From Aedes albopictus (taxonomy: Eukaryota; Arthropoda; Insecta; Diptera; Culicidae), in the NCBI RefSeq assembly GCF_035046485.1, contig NC_085138.1:87345228-87409227 (forward strand): a DNA stretch of 64,000 nt, given 5' to 3'. The notes under the pieces are model-generated. The model saw only the letters and a list, made by a program, of their open reading frames with translations, searched no databases and was not told the DNA's origin. A program made the translations under genes and the position numbers. This document shows positions 1 to 11,387 of the stretch, one piece after another. Numbering within the stretch: the stretch's first letter is position 1; each line of letters starts with the position of its first letter.

Positions 1-190
1 GCCTGAAACTTGATCATATTCAGCTTGGTTGGAAGGGATTTGATCCATCCAAAACTGTAGCCTCGAGTTAGTGCGCGTCTTCACCTCGTTCCCGCGGATC
101 AATGTTAAACTAGGTAAATAGTGGAAAGTGAACGTCCCGTGTCGAGGGACGCGATAAAACTATTCAAAGTTTCTTCAAGAATGTCATTGG
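1..190. other. Unassigned sequence
   Basis: I recognise no gene, repeat unit or RNA here. The open frame beginning near 121 runs straight into the tRNA-like SINE head that follows, so it is not treated as coding. Confidence 0.4.
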
Positions 191-252
191 TAGAGCCTCG
201 TAGCCATGTGGTTAGAGTCCGGGTGGATTTGGGTTCGATTCCCGCTCCGAGC
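191..252 (+). mobile_element. tRNA-derived SINE head (remnant)
   Basis: A box-like TAGCCATGTGG at 201-211 is followed about 20 bases later by a B box GGTTCGATTCC at 232-242, the spacing of an internal RNA polymerase III promoter. No complete cloverleaf with an acceptor stem forms, so it reads as the tRNA-related end of a SINE rather than a tRNA gene. The 3' body is short or missing. Confidence 0.5.
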
Positions 253-414
253 GATGAAATTTTTCACGAAAATAGCTTCTTATCCGTAGCCACTCCGTGT
301 TAATTTTCGTTCAATCGGTACAGCCGCCAGCTGAAGCCAGTGTCCATGACTTTTTTAGTGGTTTTTCGGGACAGCTATCCATAAACTATTGGATTTTTAT
401 CGATAGTTTTCCGA

Positions 415-1475
415 TATTCCTCTTGTTTTCCTCGCGGGGAACTTCGTCCGCAGCTGCTTTCAGGATTCCATGAGGTTTTCATAATTCCTCCTTCTCGATA
501 TTTTTTCTCGGGATTTTTTTCTCAGGTTTTTCCTGTCGAGATTTCTTCAATAACACTTTGCGGAGTTTCTCACAAGATTTCACTTGAATTCCCTCGAATA
601 TTTCTCCATGAATTTCCTATAAGGTATTTCGTCAGTTATCTCAGGAGACATTCTGAGGAAGAATCCCTGAAATTGCTTTGGGTGAAATCCCTAAAGGAGT
701 ATTCAGAATCTCGGGACAATTTCTGGTAAAAATTCCCGGAAGAATTTTGGGAATAATGCACAGAATGTCTGTAAAAACTCTCAGGTGGATCACTGCAAGA
801 AATCCGGTATAACTACAAGAAACAGCCTGGCTCTGAAAGAATGCAAGAGAAGAATTCAATGAAAAATATCAACAATAAATTCTGTGGAAATCCCAGAAGG
901 CACCTTGGAAAAAAATTTTAGGAGAAAATCCAGGGTAAATTAAGAAAAAACTCTGAGAGACATCTCATGACTAACATCGGAAGGAATCTTCTGAGAGAAG
1001 TTCCAGGAGATACTCCGAGAAAAATCTCAGGTAAAACTTCAAAATAAACCTCGCGAAAACTTTTAACAAATTCCTGTAGGAGACCAGGAAGAACATCTCG
1101 AGGAAAGCCCAAAGCAATGGTTTAAAGATATCGCAGGAAAAAAAATGAAAGAAATCTCTTGAGGAACTCTTGCAGTAAATTCGTGAAAACTCCTTCAGAA
1201 ACCCTTGGAGGAACTTTAGTAGAAACCCCAGGAATAACTCCTTTAGCAACTCTGAAAGACATTCTGTGAAGATCTTCTGGGAAAGTCCCAAGAGGAACAC
1301 CGGAAGGAATCGGGTAAAATTTCCGTGAGGAGTGCCGAAAGAAATTCCACGATGTATCCCGACAGATATTCTTATAGAGTATTCGAGATAAATTCTGGTA
1401 GAAATCCTACGAAGATTTCTGTGAGCAAAACACTAGAGGAACTCTGGGAAGAAATAGCACCCCCGTGAAAAACTT
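415..1475. repeat. Degenerate GGAATTCC-type repeat tract
   Basis: About 1 kb of short phrases of the kind AGGAATTTC, GGAAGAAATCCC and CTCTGAGAGAA recurs every 10-14 bases with heavy divergence. Both strands carry accidental frames rich in F, L, S and E. The style matches the cleaner 12-15.2 kb array and tracts near 3.7, 32.6, 37 and 56 kb. I see no coding or structural feature. Confidence 0.5.
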
Positions 1476-1504
1476 CAGTAAAGCCACACTGGTGGCGAGA
1501 ACAT

Positions 1505-1562
1505 CGATTTATACAAATCTGATGATGGCTGAAAGTCAGTAGGCCGAAACGTTATAAATCGT
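1505..1562 (+). ncRNA. Hammerhead-ribozyme-like core (decayed)
   Basis: CTGATGA at 1519-1525 and GAAA at 1546-1549 flank a short hairpin (CTGA/TCAG) in the order of a hammerhead core. The flanks CGATTTATA (1505-1513) and TATAAATCG (1553-1561) are perfectly complementary. A three-base stem III (ACG/CGT) is also possible, but the residue at the cleavage position would then be G, which is not permitted. Penelope-like retroelements and retrozymes are known to carry such motifs. I see a resemblance, not a proven ribozyme. Confidence 0.35.
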
Positions 1563-1625
1563 GTTTTAGTGTGTTGCAATAACCAGACATAATCAACAAT
1601 CCCTAAATATACAACTCAACGGTGT

Positions 1626-2705
1626 CCAGGAGAAATCGGTTGGAATTCAGGAATCCTGAAGTATAAATTCTGACGGAATATCTGGAAAAAATCCTTGTAG
1701 CGAAATTTCTATATGGATTTTTACTACCAGGTTCATCCGACCCAATGTTTTCTTTATCGGAGTAAAATTTCCCTGAGTACTCAAGAAATTCCCTGAGTAT
1801 TCCAGGTTTTTCCCTGTTAAATAAAATTCCCTGAGGATTCCCGGTTTTCCAGGTTTTTCCAGGTAGTAGACACCCTGAATAAATATGCCCCCTTTTACTC
1901 AGAAGTTCTCATTCTTCCATCCCCAGCTTGACAAGAAATGAGAAGCTATCTTAACCCTGTTCTAATTGTAAACTATTCAGAACCATTATGTCAGACGACT
2001 TATACCCCGATGTGAATATGTTTCCATGGATTATGAGAAAATCCTCGCCCATAATTTAGTTCGTTGCCTTTCTAAGCCCAATTCATTTACGCACAATCAC
2101 CGACTCCTATGGCAAAACATCGGAGTATGATGGTGGTGTGGGGTTGCAAATTTAAATATGCTAGCACCCACCGGTAGCTGTATTCCTCGGTTGTTTTTTT
2201 TATCTCGCACAGATAGTCGGGTGGATGGGCTGCTATAACAACCATACAACCATATAACGCAGCACCCACGGTAATGCTCCCCGTGTGCCGGTACTTATCA
2301 TCTTCCAATCCTCCGATGGAGAACATATAAACAAACACTGATGGATGCCGCCGCAGACTGCGGTATGCTACTGCAATGCCGCCGCGGAGAATAGCACAGG
2401 CTGGAGAGTATCGGTATAAGTGCAAGCTGCAGCCAGCAGCGGTGGGAAGTGCATTGATAACAGCGAGTACACCCGAGAGATATCGAGAGTGAATTAGAGG
2501 CTACCAGCTAGAGCTGATGGTACTGTAAACAATTACCCGAGATGGATGATATAGCCCATCGATTGAGAGGGTAAACATTAGTTAAAATATGTTTTAGTTT
2601 TTTTGAAAAGCAATTCTTCTTATTACTGGCTTTATTTCTAATTTTATGCTTCTTGCAAGATCATTTTTCTTTGTTTTCTTCTTCCGGTAATGCATCAACT
2701 GAGTT
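1626..2705. other. Unassigned stretch
   Basis: The part 1640-1870 repeats CCCTGAGTATTCC-like phrases and is probably low-complexity repeat. The remainder looks like unique intergenic DNA. A 112-codon frame on the minus strand (2087-2425) has no recognisable domain and no supporting context. Confidence 0.4.
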
Positions 2706-2920
2706 AGAACCTGCTTCTCAGCTTTGTGTTATTTGAACACTTCTACAGTTATCAACTGAGTGCTTACTTTGCCAATGATCGTTTCGCATGCTTGTATCAC
2801 TTGGCAGACATGACTACACTCTTTTACGAAAAGTTCCTTGATCAATCGGGAATCGAACCCGTCACTCACAGCATGGTTTTGCTGAAAAACCGCATTTACC
2901 ACTTCGACTATCTGGACCCT
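2706..2920 (-). mobile_element. tRNA-derived SINE, Feilai-like (diverged)
   Basis: On the minus strand a tRNA-like head contains the B box GGTTCGATTCC (complement of 2849-2859). Downstream come the body phrases shared with the better copy at 33.6 kb: a complement of TTATCAACTGAG, of GCCAATGATC, and the 3' block ending in CTTCTCAGC. Several substitutions separate it from the 33.6 kb copy, so it is an old insertion. It is non-coding; transcription would be by Pol III. Confidence 0.7.
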
Positions 2921-3689
2921 ATTTTGGATTTCTTTTGTAGAAGCCACATCTTTTCATCTCAACCAGCTCAGACGTTCCCTCGCAGCTTTCCATGCTCAAG
3001 ACACGATAAAAATCGTTCTCACTCGCGTTTTGCCCCACCACCCTTCAAGCGGCACCATCTGTTGCCGCGCACGAACCGCCGCGAGGTGTGCTAATTATCT
3101 TATTATCTCACTATGCTACGCACTGCCTGCAACTGCAGCGCACGCACATGCACTTGCTGCGCGTCCCCACGCTCCTTCTCATTCCACCCAGCACCACACC
3201 ACACCGGTCCCTATCCGCGGCGATCAGTTTATCCATTGCACTTAAATTCATTCATCAACCGCCACCGCGTGCTCGGTTTGCGATTCATTAAGAAAATCGC
3301 TACCTAGCTACGTAGTACGGACGTTCCTGCCTATCTAGCTATGTATGTATCTGCGAACTGCAATCCGCGATGCGGAAAGCGAGGCATAAGAGATGCATCA
3401 GGCGCCGATTCATGGAAGCGGAAAAATGCTTCGGCTCCAATTGCGCCCCTAACGATTGGCGTGGTGGCGGGCGGCGCATATGACAACCTGGCGCGCGTGA
3501 AGAGGTACTGAATCGAAAGATAGTCCTAGAGTAAGGTGGGGAAATGGTTTAATGGTTCTACCATCTACGAGCTAAAATTTTGCTGAACAAAGTTACGCCA
3601 AATATCTTTTCAATTTTGACTTACGACACATTTTGTGTATGTACGGTTTTATGAAGTTTAAGAAGGTTGTACGGTTTCAGGGCGTTCCA
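2921..3689. other. Unassigned stretch, partly GC-rich
   Basis: The segment 3000-3260 is rich in CGCAC and CACCAC phrases and yields overlapping short frames on the plus strand. The part 3360-3500 is GC-rich and looks unique. Nothing here supports a gene. Confidence 0.35.
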
Positions 3690-4660
3690 GAGGTGTATCA
3701 GGAGATTTAATGGGCTTTCCAAAAGTATTCCACTGGGTTTCAGGGGCATTTCAAGGGTTTCAAAGAGTTTTGGAGGCATTCCAGAAAATTTTATCGGCTT
3801 TCCATAGTGTATTGTGGGCGCTCCATGGGGCTTCAGGGGATTTAAAGTCGTCCCAGGGGCGTTCCAGGGGATTTCAGGAAGTTCTAGAGGGTTTCATGGG
3901 TGTTCCAGGAGATTCCATGGGTGTTCCAGAAGTGTTTAAGAGGATTCAGGTGCATTTCATGGCTTTCACGAGGTTTTAGAAGCATTCCAGCGGTGTTTTA
4001 TGGGGCTTCAGGGGGTTTCATGGGCGTTCCATGAGGTTCCTGAGAGTTTCGGAGGTGTTGCAGGGGCTTTCAGTGGGCTCGATGGGCATCCCAAAAGTAT
4101 TTCAGGGTGTTCCAGGATTTCAGGGGTTTCAAGAGCGTTCCAGTGTTTTTCAAAGCATTCCAGAGGCGTCCCAGAGAGTTTCAGGAGTGTTTCAGATGGT
4201 TCACGAGGGTCCCAGGGGCGTTCTTGGGGTTTCAGGGGTTTGAAGAGCGTTCCATGGGGTTTCAGTGATGTTTCAGGGTATTCCTGTGGGTTTCAGGCAA
4301 TTCAAGCGCGTTCCAGGGTTTTCCAAGAGTTTCCAGGTGCTGGCAGTTTCTAGGGTTTTTCAGAGGGTTTCTGGGGATTTCGGAGGATCCCTGGGGCGTT
4401 CCAGAGATGTTCCAGGGGCGTTCCAGCTTATTGTTGCGGGGTTCAAGGGGTTTCAGGAGCATCCCAGAGAGTTTCGGAAGTAGTCCAGAGGTTTCAGCGA
4501 GTCTGAGAGTCGTTTCACATGTTTTCCAAAGATTTCTTGAGGGCTCTTTAGGGTTTTCCAGAAGGAATCTCAAGAGGATTTCTGGACGATTAGCAGAAGA
4601 AAGATTTGAATAAGGTCCCTGAAGGATTTTCTCAAAAAAATCACTCGAAGAATTTCCGAT
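3690..4660. repeat. TTCCAGGGG/TTTCAGG minisatellite-like tract
   Basis: Phrases such as GGCGTTCCAGGGG, TTTCAGGGG and GTTCCAGAGG recur at 12-15-base spacing across nearly 1 kb. Open frames in several phases are rich in F, Q, G, S and V and are by-products of the period. It is related in style, but on the opposite strand sense, to the 12-15 kb array. Confidence 0.6.
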
Positions 4661-4891
4661 CAAAATTTGGAAAGAATTTCTGAAGGAACCTTTGGAAGAT
4701 TTTCGAAAAAAAATCCTTGGAGAGATTTATGGATGAAAAGTGAATTTCGGATTTTTTGAAGGATTCGCTGCAGAAATTCCTCAAGCTATTCGTGGAAGAT
4801 CTTCCAAACGAATCCTCGAAGTGGTTTTTCTTGGAAGAATCCTTGCAGGTAATTATAAAGAAACCCTTGGAAGATATACCATGGGAATTGA

Positions 4892-5583
4892 GGTGGCCCA
4901 CACTTATATGAAAAACAAAAACTTCAAAAAAATGCCAAGTCTTACCTCCTGAATCAGTTGTTTTGGACCCATAGAAGCTATGTTCAAAATATGAGGAAAA
5001 TCAATAAAGCCTAAGGAGGCGCTCAACAAGCTTGACGTTTGTATGGAAAACTTGGCCAAATGTAAGCAGAATTATTAAGCTTTCGTTTTTTGCCACTAGG
5101 TGGTGCTGTAAGCAATAATCAATCAAACACTTCGGTATTCTTTTAGATGACTATATACCAAACAACTTTGTTAAGACCTCAAAGTGATCCGACGTCTGTA
5201 AAAAAATAGTTATACCCTAGAAAAAGTGAGGCGAAGTATTAAAATTTCATTATTGATATTATTCCTTTACATGTACTAGAAAATCAACCATAATGTTTTG
5301 CCTCACTTTACCTTGGGTAAAACTTTTTTACCAGGCGTCGGTTGACTTTGCGGTCTTCGACAAAGTTATTTGGCATATAATCATCTACAGTATAACAAAA
5401 GGATTTAATTATTGAACGCTTACAGTTCCACTCAGCCTTGGCCAAGTTTTACCATGCCAACTTCAAGCTTGTTGAGCGCCCCCTTAGGCCTAATCGATTT
5501 TGCTCAAATTTTGTACAAAGCTTCTAAGAGTTCAAAACAACTGATTCAGGGAATTAGACTTGGCATTTTTGAACTTTTAGTTT
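4892..5583. mobile_element. Inverted-repeat element (MITE-like), left part
   Basis: The left arm from about 4892 (GTGGCCCACACTTATATG) to 5117 is repeated in inverted orientation at about 5432-5583, including complements of ATGCCAAGTCTTACCTCC and CTGAATCAGTTGTTTTGG. The outer end of the right arm is missing at 5584, where another element begins. A TTTTTTCTTATAAGAGTGG piece at 9089-9108 looks like its displaced end. A second member starts at 63421 and runs off the window. It is non-coding. Confidence 0.65.
5093..5106 (+). promoter_or_regulatory. CTCF-like motif inside the MITE
   Basis: CCACTAGGTGGTGC matches the vertebrate CTCF consensus CCASYAGRKGGCRS at 13 of 14 positions. Insects including mosquitoes carry CTCF, and Drosophila CTCF sites contain AGGTGGCGC. 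Occupancy is not shown by sequence alone. The family member at the window end has a 13/14 match at the same place in the element. Confidence 0.4.
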
Positions 5584-5705
5584 TGCCTTTCTCGTACACT
5601 AAGTGTACTGGAAAGGCTATATGTTCACTCCAATAATGACTTTTTGATAGAAGGCCCGGAGGGTCAAATCACATATACCAATCGACTCAGCTCAACGAAT
5701 TGAGG

Positions 5706-5774
5706 TGATGTCTGTGTGTGTGTATGTGTGTGTGTATGTGTGTGCGTGTGTGTGTGTGTCTGTATGTGTGTGTA
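5706..5774. repeat. (TG)n microsatellite
   Basis: Imperfect TG dinucleotides with interspersed TATG run for about 70 bases near the left end of the surrounding element. Confidence 0.8.
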
Positions 5775-5924
5775 CAAAAAAACTCACATCACTTTTTGGC
5801 AGTAAACCTCATCCGATTTCAATGACCGACGGTTCATTCGACGCGGAATCTGATCCCATTGTTTCCTATTGAAAATGGTTCGGATCGGTTCAACCGTTCC
5901 GGAGATATGGCCATTTAGGTGTTC

Positions 5925-7290
5925 CGGAACGGTACCTCAGGAAGGGACCAGATATGAAAATGCATCAAACCTATGCACGCGACACATCAAACCACGGCAT
6001 TTTCGATAACCTGATAAGCGGTAAGCAGAAATATAGTCTAAGACCATATCTGAACCGGTAGTGTTCCGGAACCGGTTCTAGGCGTCCCGCTGGAAGTGGC
6101 CAAATATACAATTGTACCAAACCCATGCAAGCGACACATCAAACAACGACATTTTAGATGACCTGATGGACAATGAGCAGGAAAATCATCTCAGACCATA
6201 TCTGAACCGGTAGTGTTCCGGAACCGGTCCTAGTCATCTCGCTGGAAGTTGCCAATTATACAATTGAACCAAACTCATGCATGCGGCACATCAACCACGG
6301 CATTTTCGATGACCTGATGGATAATGAGCAGGAAAATCATCTCAGACCATATCTGAACCGGTAGTGTTCTGGAACCGGTTCTAGGCGTCCCGCTGGAAGT
6401 GGCCAAATATACAATTGAACCAAACCCATGCATGCGGCACATCAAACCACGGCATTTTCGATGACCTGATGGATAATGAGCAGGAAAATCATCTCAGACC
6501 ATATCTGAACCGGTAGTGTTCCAGAACCGGTTCTAGGCGTCCCGCTGGAAGTGGCCAAGTATACAAGTGAACCAAACCCATGCATGCGACACATCAAACC
6601 ACGGCATTTTCGATAACCTGATGAGCGGTAAGCAGGAAAATAGTCTCAAATCATATCTGAACCGGTAGTGTTCCGAAACCGGTTCTAGGCGTCCCGCTGG
6701 AAGTGGCCAAATATACAATTGAACCAAACCCATACATGCGACACATCAAACCACGGCATTTTCGATGACCTGATGGATAATGAGCACGAAAACCATCTCA
6801 GACCACATCTGAACTAGTAGTGTTCCAGAACCCGTTCCGGGGTTCCCGCCGAAATGGTTAAATCTGAAAGAGAGACAAACCCGTACATGCGTCACATCAA
6901 ATAGCGGCTTTTTGGATAACCTAATGAACGCCCAGCAAGTGTTTCGGAATCGGTTTTGAGTGGCCGGAAGAGGCCAAATGTAAAAGTAAACCAAATCCAG
7001 GCATGTGACACATCAAATCGTGGCTTTTGCGATAACCTGATGAACAGTTAGCTAGAAAATAGCCTTACGTCACACTAAAGACAGCTGGTAGTGTTCCGGA
7101 ATTGATTCCGAGAGTCCCGTCGAAATTGTCAAACCCTGCATGTGACACCTTCACTTTGCAGCGTTTTTGGTTAACCGATGAGCAGTTAACAAGACAATAA
7201 TGTTAGACCATATTTGGTTCAGCCGGTAGTTACCCGGAATCAGATCCGGGTAGTAAAATGTAAAATTTAACCAAACCCATGGATGCGGTG
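5925..7290. repeat. Tandem array, unit ~152 bp
   Basis: The landmark GAACCGGTAGTGTTC recurs at about 6052, 6204, 6355, 6507, 6659 and 6811, a period of 151-152 bases. Each unit also holds ACACATCAAACCACGGC and GATGACCTGATGG. Units near 6900-7290 are shorter and diverged, and isolated relics follow at about 7930 and 8110. Minus-strand frames here are created by the period. The unit is close to nucleosome length. Confidence 0.8.
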
Positions 7291-9171
7291 TATCAAATCA
7301 CGACCAGTCTTGTAAACATTCGACACTTTTTACTACCTTGATTTCGTTGCCGCAGTCGGGTGTCAGTCGGCTTTGTTACATTCGTGCGCTATCGTTACCT
7401 CTTACCCACACACAACACGAGCAATAGAACGAAGATCAATAAACATAAGAAAGGGTCAAATCAATGTCATCTGACACGATGACATGTGTCTAATTCTAGC
7501 TTTACGCATAGATTTTCAGCCAATTCCGATTATGAATGTTAATATTATATTATTAGTTTATAATTGCATGTTGCATTGAATACGACACACAGATGGGCAA
7601 CATAGCTCTTATTATGGAAGAAGACAGGAATAACAAAAACCGAATCGTCTCCCGAAGCCGCTATCGTCGTGAAGTGCATTCGTTTGACAAAGGAGGCCGA
7701 ATATCGACGAAAAGGTTCAAATGACTGTGATCTCTAACAAGACTGTTCACGACTTATCGACAACCTGATGGAAAAATAAGGTCAGACCACATTAGATTCC
7801 TGGTATTGTTGCGGGTTCAGCTATGGCTTCGAAAGTCGAAAGTGGTTAGAAGTAAAAGTGAAGCAAAGCCATTCATGCGATATATCAAATCTCGGTGATT
7901 AGGTAAAGGTGAATAAATAGCAATAAAATATTCTCAGACTATAATTGGGACAACCGGTAGTGTCACGGTCCATGACTCATGGAATCAGATCCGGATATCC
8001 CACCGGAAATTACCAAATATAAAAATGAACCAAACCCATATATACGACACATCAGATCGCAGATTTTTTGATAATCTAATGAACGGTTAGCAAGAAAATA
8101 GCTTTAGATCACATTAGAGACTAGCTGTTGTGTAGCAGAACCAACGTTCATGTGAAAAATTAAATCGTGGCTTTGTTTAATGGCCTGATAAACATTAGGT
8201 ATGAACAACAGTGACGAATAGGTCTAAGTTCTCATATATGAGATCAAAATATAGTATAGACAAAACTAAAGCGATCTCATCAAATCGTTTTCAGATTCCT
8301 AAGGTGTAAATTTATAGCAGGATGGGTCAACGTTGAATGTAAAAATAAGAATTTGATCGCGTCAACAGAAGATGGTGGCTGTTTTAAGGAATTTTGAGCT
8401 GTAAAATAAGTGTATTTGGTATGGGGAATATGTTCGGAGTCCACCAGAGTATCTAAGATAGCGATCCAAAGTCCAAGATAATGGCCCAGTATTCAAGTTA
8501 GTGCCTATTTTATAGCATTTTTAATTCTTGCATTATGGGCATATTTTGTATGAAAATATGTCCAGAATTCAAAATTTGTAATCAGAAAACCCAACCTGTG
8601 CGCTGTTTCACAAGGTCTGCAATATTACTATAGTTTGAATGGGGAAGAATGGCGGTCTTCGTCCAAAACTGGTAACCTGAAAATCATAAACGACATGCCA
8701 AAATTCAACACGGCGACTATTTTATGTAATTTTAGGTGCAGAGTCCAAAAATGAATACCAGAACATCCAAGATGGTGTCTCAATGTTCAAGTTAGTTTAG
8801 TTGGGGTAGATATCCGGAGTCATAAAATGATGACCGGAAAATCTAAAATGACGTTTCAAAATTTTGCGGCTTCGTGACACTTGTTTGGTTTGAGTTTTGG
8901 ATCGTTGTTTTATATTTTCTGAATATTGGATGTTATGCTAATATAAAATGTATCCATTTTGAGTAGATTTAGTAAGCAGTTTTCATTTTGTATTTATGTC
9001 AATGGCATCAACATGTCGCTCGAGTTTTGTTGAAAGGATATTTTAAAGCACGAGAAAGGCACCATCACCGCTAGGTGGATTAATTAGGGTTTTTTCTTAT
9101 AAGAGTGGTATTTTTGAAGAAATTTCCAACGTTACTTCTGCAGAAAATGCAGTAGCTGTTTCTAATGGAAC

Positions 9172-10668
9172 AATTAAGAATTAAGAATTACGAATTGTGA
9201 ATTAAGAATTAAGAATTAAGAATTAAGAATTAAGAATTAAGAATTAAGAATTAAGAATAAAGAATTAAGAATTAAGAATAAATAATTAAGAATTAAGAAT
9301 TAAGAATTAAGAATTAAGAATTAAGAATTAAGAATTAAGAATTAAGAATTAAGAATTAAGAATTAAGAATTAAGAATTAAGAATTAAGAATTAAGAATTA
9401 AGAATTAAGAATTAAGAATTAAGAATTAAGAATTAAGAATTAAGAATTAAGAATTAAGAATTAAGAATTAAGAATTAAGAATTAAGAATTAAGAATTAAG
9501 AATTAAGAATTAAGAATTAAGAATTAAGAATTAAGAATTAAGAATTAAGAATTAAGAATTAAGAATTAAGAATTAAGAATTAAGAATTAAGAATTAAGAA
9601 TTAAGAATTAAGAATTAAGAATTAAGAATTAAGAATTAAGAATTAAGAATTAAGAATTAAGAATTAAGAATTAAGAATTAAGAATTAAGAATTAAGAATT
9701 AAGAATTAAGAATTAAGAATTAAGAATTAAGAATTAAGAATTAAGAATTAAGAATTAAGAATTAAGAATTAAGAATTAAGAATTAAGAATTAAGAATTAA
9801 GAATTAAGAATTAAGAATTAAGAATTAAGAATTAAGAATTAAGAATTAAGAATTAAGAATTAAGAATTAAGAATTAAGAATTAAGAATTAAGAATTAAGA
9901 ATTAAGAATTAAGAATTAAGAATTAAGAATTAAGAATTAAGAATTAAGAATTAAGAATTAAGAATTAAGAATTAAGAATTAAGAATTAAGAATTAAGAAT
10001 TAAGAATTAAGAATTAAGAATTAAGAATTAAGAATTAAGAATTAAGAATTAAGAATTAAGAATTAAGAATTAAGAATTAAGAATTAAGAATTAAGAATTA
10101 AGAATTAAGAATTAAGAATTAAGAATTAAGAATTAAGAATTAAGAATTAAGAATTAAGAATTAAGAATTAAGAATTAAGAATTAAGAATTAAGAATTAAG
10201 AATTAAGAATTAAGAATTAAGAATTAAGAATTAAGAATTAAGAATTAAGAATTAAGAATTAAGAATTAAGAATTAAGAATTAAGAATTAAGAATTAAGAA
10301 TTAAGAATTAAGAATTAAGAATTAAGAATTAAGAATTAAGAATTAAGAATTAAGAATTAAGAATTAAGAATTAAGAATTAAGAATTAAGAATTAAGAATT
10401 AAGAATTAAGAATTAAGAATTAAGAATTAAGAATTAAGAATTAAGAATTAAGAATTAAGAATTAAGAATTAAGAATTAAGAATTAAGAATTAAGAATTAA
10501 GAATTAAGAATTAAGAATTAAGAATTAAGATTTAAGAATTAAGAATTAAGAATTGAGAATTAAGAATTAAGAATTAAGAATTAAGAATTAAGAATTAAGA
10601 ATTAAGAATTAAGAATTATGAATTAAGAATTAAGAATTAAGAATTAAGAATTAAGAATTAAGAATTAG
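9172..10668. repeat. (GAATTAA)n heptamer satellite, ~1.5 kb
   Basis: About 214 copies of a 7-base unit are almost perfect. Isolated variants appear near 9190-9290 (ACGAATTGTG, AATAAAG), 10530-10550 and 10618. Variants cluster at the edges and the centre is homogeneous, as expected from unequal exchange or replication slippage. There is no coding potential. Confidence 0.97.
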
Positions 10669-10685
10669 GAATAAGGAATGTTTAA

Positions 10686-10778
10686 CCCTTATGTGGCCGA
10701 CAGGGTACCCGGGTACCCAGCGCCCATTTAAAAAGCACGGTGTAGAAAAAAGCAAAAAGTTTGTCGGACACATAACGG
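10686..10778. mobile_element. piggyBac-like MITE, 93 bp, TTAA flanks
   Basis: The ends CCCTTATGTGGCCGACA and TGTCGGACACATAACGG are imperfect inverted repeats (15/17) flanked by TTAA at 10682-10685 and 10779-10782. TTAA duplication with CCC ends is characteristic of piggyBac. It starts a few bases after the heptamer array. Confidence 0.7.
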
Positions 10779-10782
10779 TTAA

Positions 10783-11387
10783 TATTTCATGCCATGATGT
10801 AAAAAAAACCTTTGAGATATTATTGCAGTACTTTTGGAGGAATTTTGTATCACATAAATTTTAGCATTCACAGCTCATTATCGATACAGTCCTCAACAGG
10901 GGCCAACACCCAAGCCGTCTTCGCCGTGAGCGAGAAGGATAATTATTTCGTAATAAAACAATTTCGCAAGATGACATCATTTGGTCGCGTAAACAGATCA
11001 ACTAAGCAAGCATACCAAACCAACGCAACGCAACGAATAGCAGGATGTCACCAGTGCACTGCAGTAGTGTGGTGCGGCGTCCTTCACTTTCTTTCGCAGT
11101 TTTCACAGTCGGTTGCCTGGGCTGAGGTATGTGTGTGACATAATTACGATCATGCGAGGTTCATGCGGTTGTTGATCTGATTAGGGGCTCATTACGCTCC
11201 GATTGGGCTTTGCAACAAGTGTGTAATTAGGTTGTCTATAGGTTATGGATTGATGACAGATTTCCTAGGAAATGGCGTTACGAGACGGATCGAAAGAATT
11301 GTAATAACGCTAATTAAGTTGCTTGTTACAAGTCATAAGTAATGCAAGCTGCAGTGACGGTATTTTTTGATATGTACATACATAAAT
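10783..11387. other. Unassigned stretch
   Basis: A plus-strand frame of about 108 codons (10812-11138) has no recognisable domain. I see no repeat structure or RNA gene. It may be unique intergenic DNA. Confidence 0.35.

Larger units (their letters stand above)
5584..9088. mobile_element. 3.5 kb non-coding element with TGCCTTTCTCGT ends
   Basis: TGCCTTTCTCGT at 5584-5595 is mirrored by ACGAGAAAGGCA at 9050-9061. The interval holds no credible coding frame. It contains a TG-rich microsatellite, a ~152-bp tandem array and diverged repeats such as CCAAGATGGTGTC. It sits in the right arm of the preceding inverted-repeat element, whose end seems to resume at 9089. The terminal CCATCACCGCTAGGTGG block (9062-9078) probably belongs to it. 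No clear target duplication was found, so superfamily is left open. Confidence 0.45.

Noticed and set aside
1505..1562. A complete active hammerhead ribozyme
   Set aside because: Stem I is weak and the putative cleavage residue is G; kept only as a ribozyme-like relic.
5925..7290. CRISPR-like array
   Set aside because: Repeats are contiguous ~152-bp units without unique spacers, in a eukaryotic genome.
9172..10668. Telomeric repeat
   Set aside because: GAATTAA is not TTAGG-like, and the array is internal with transposon debris on both sides.
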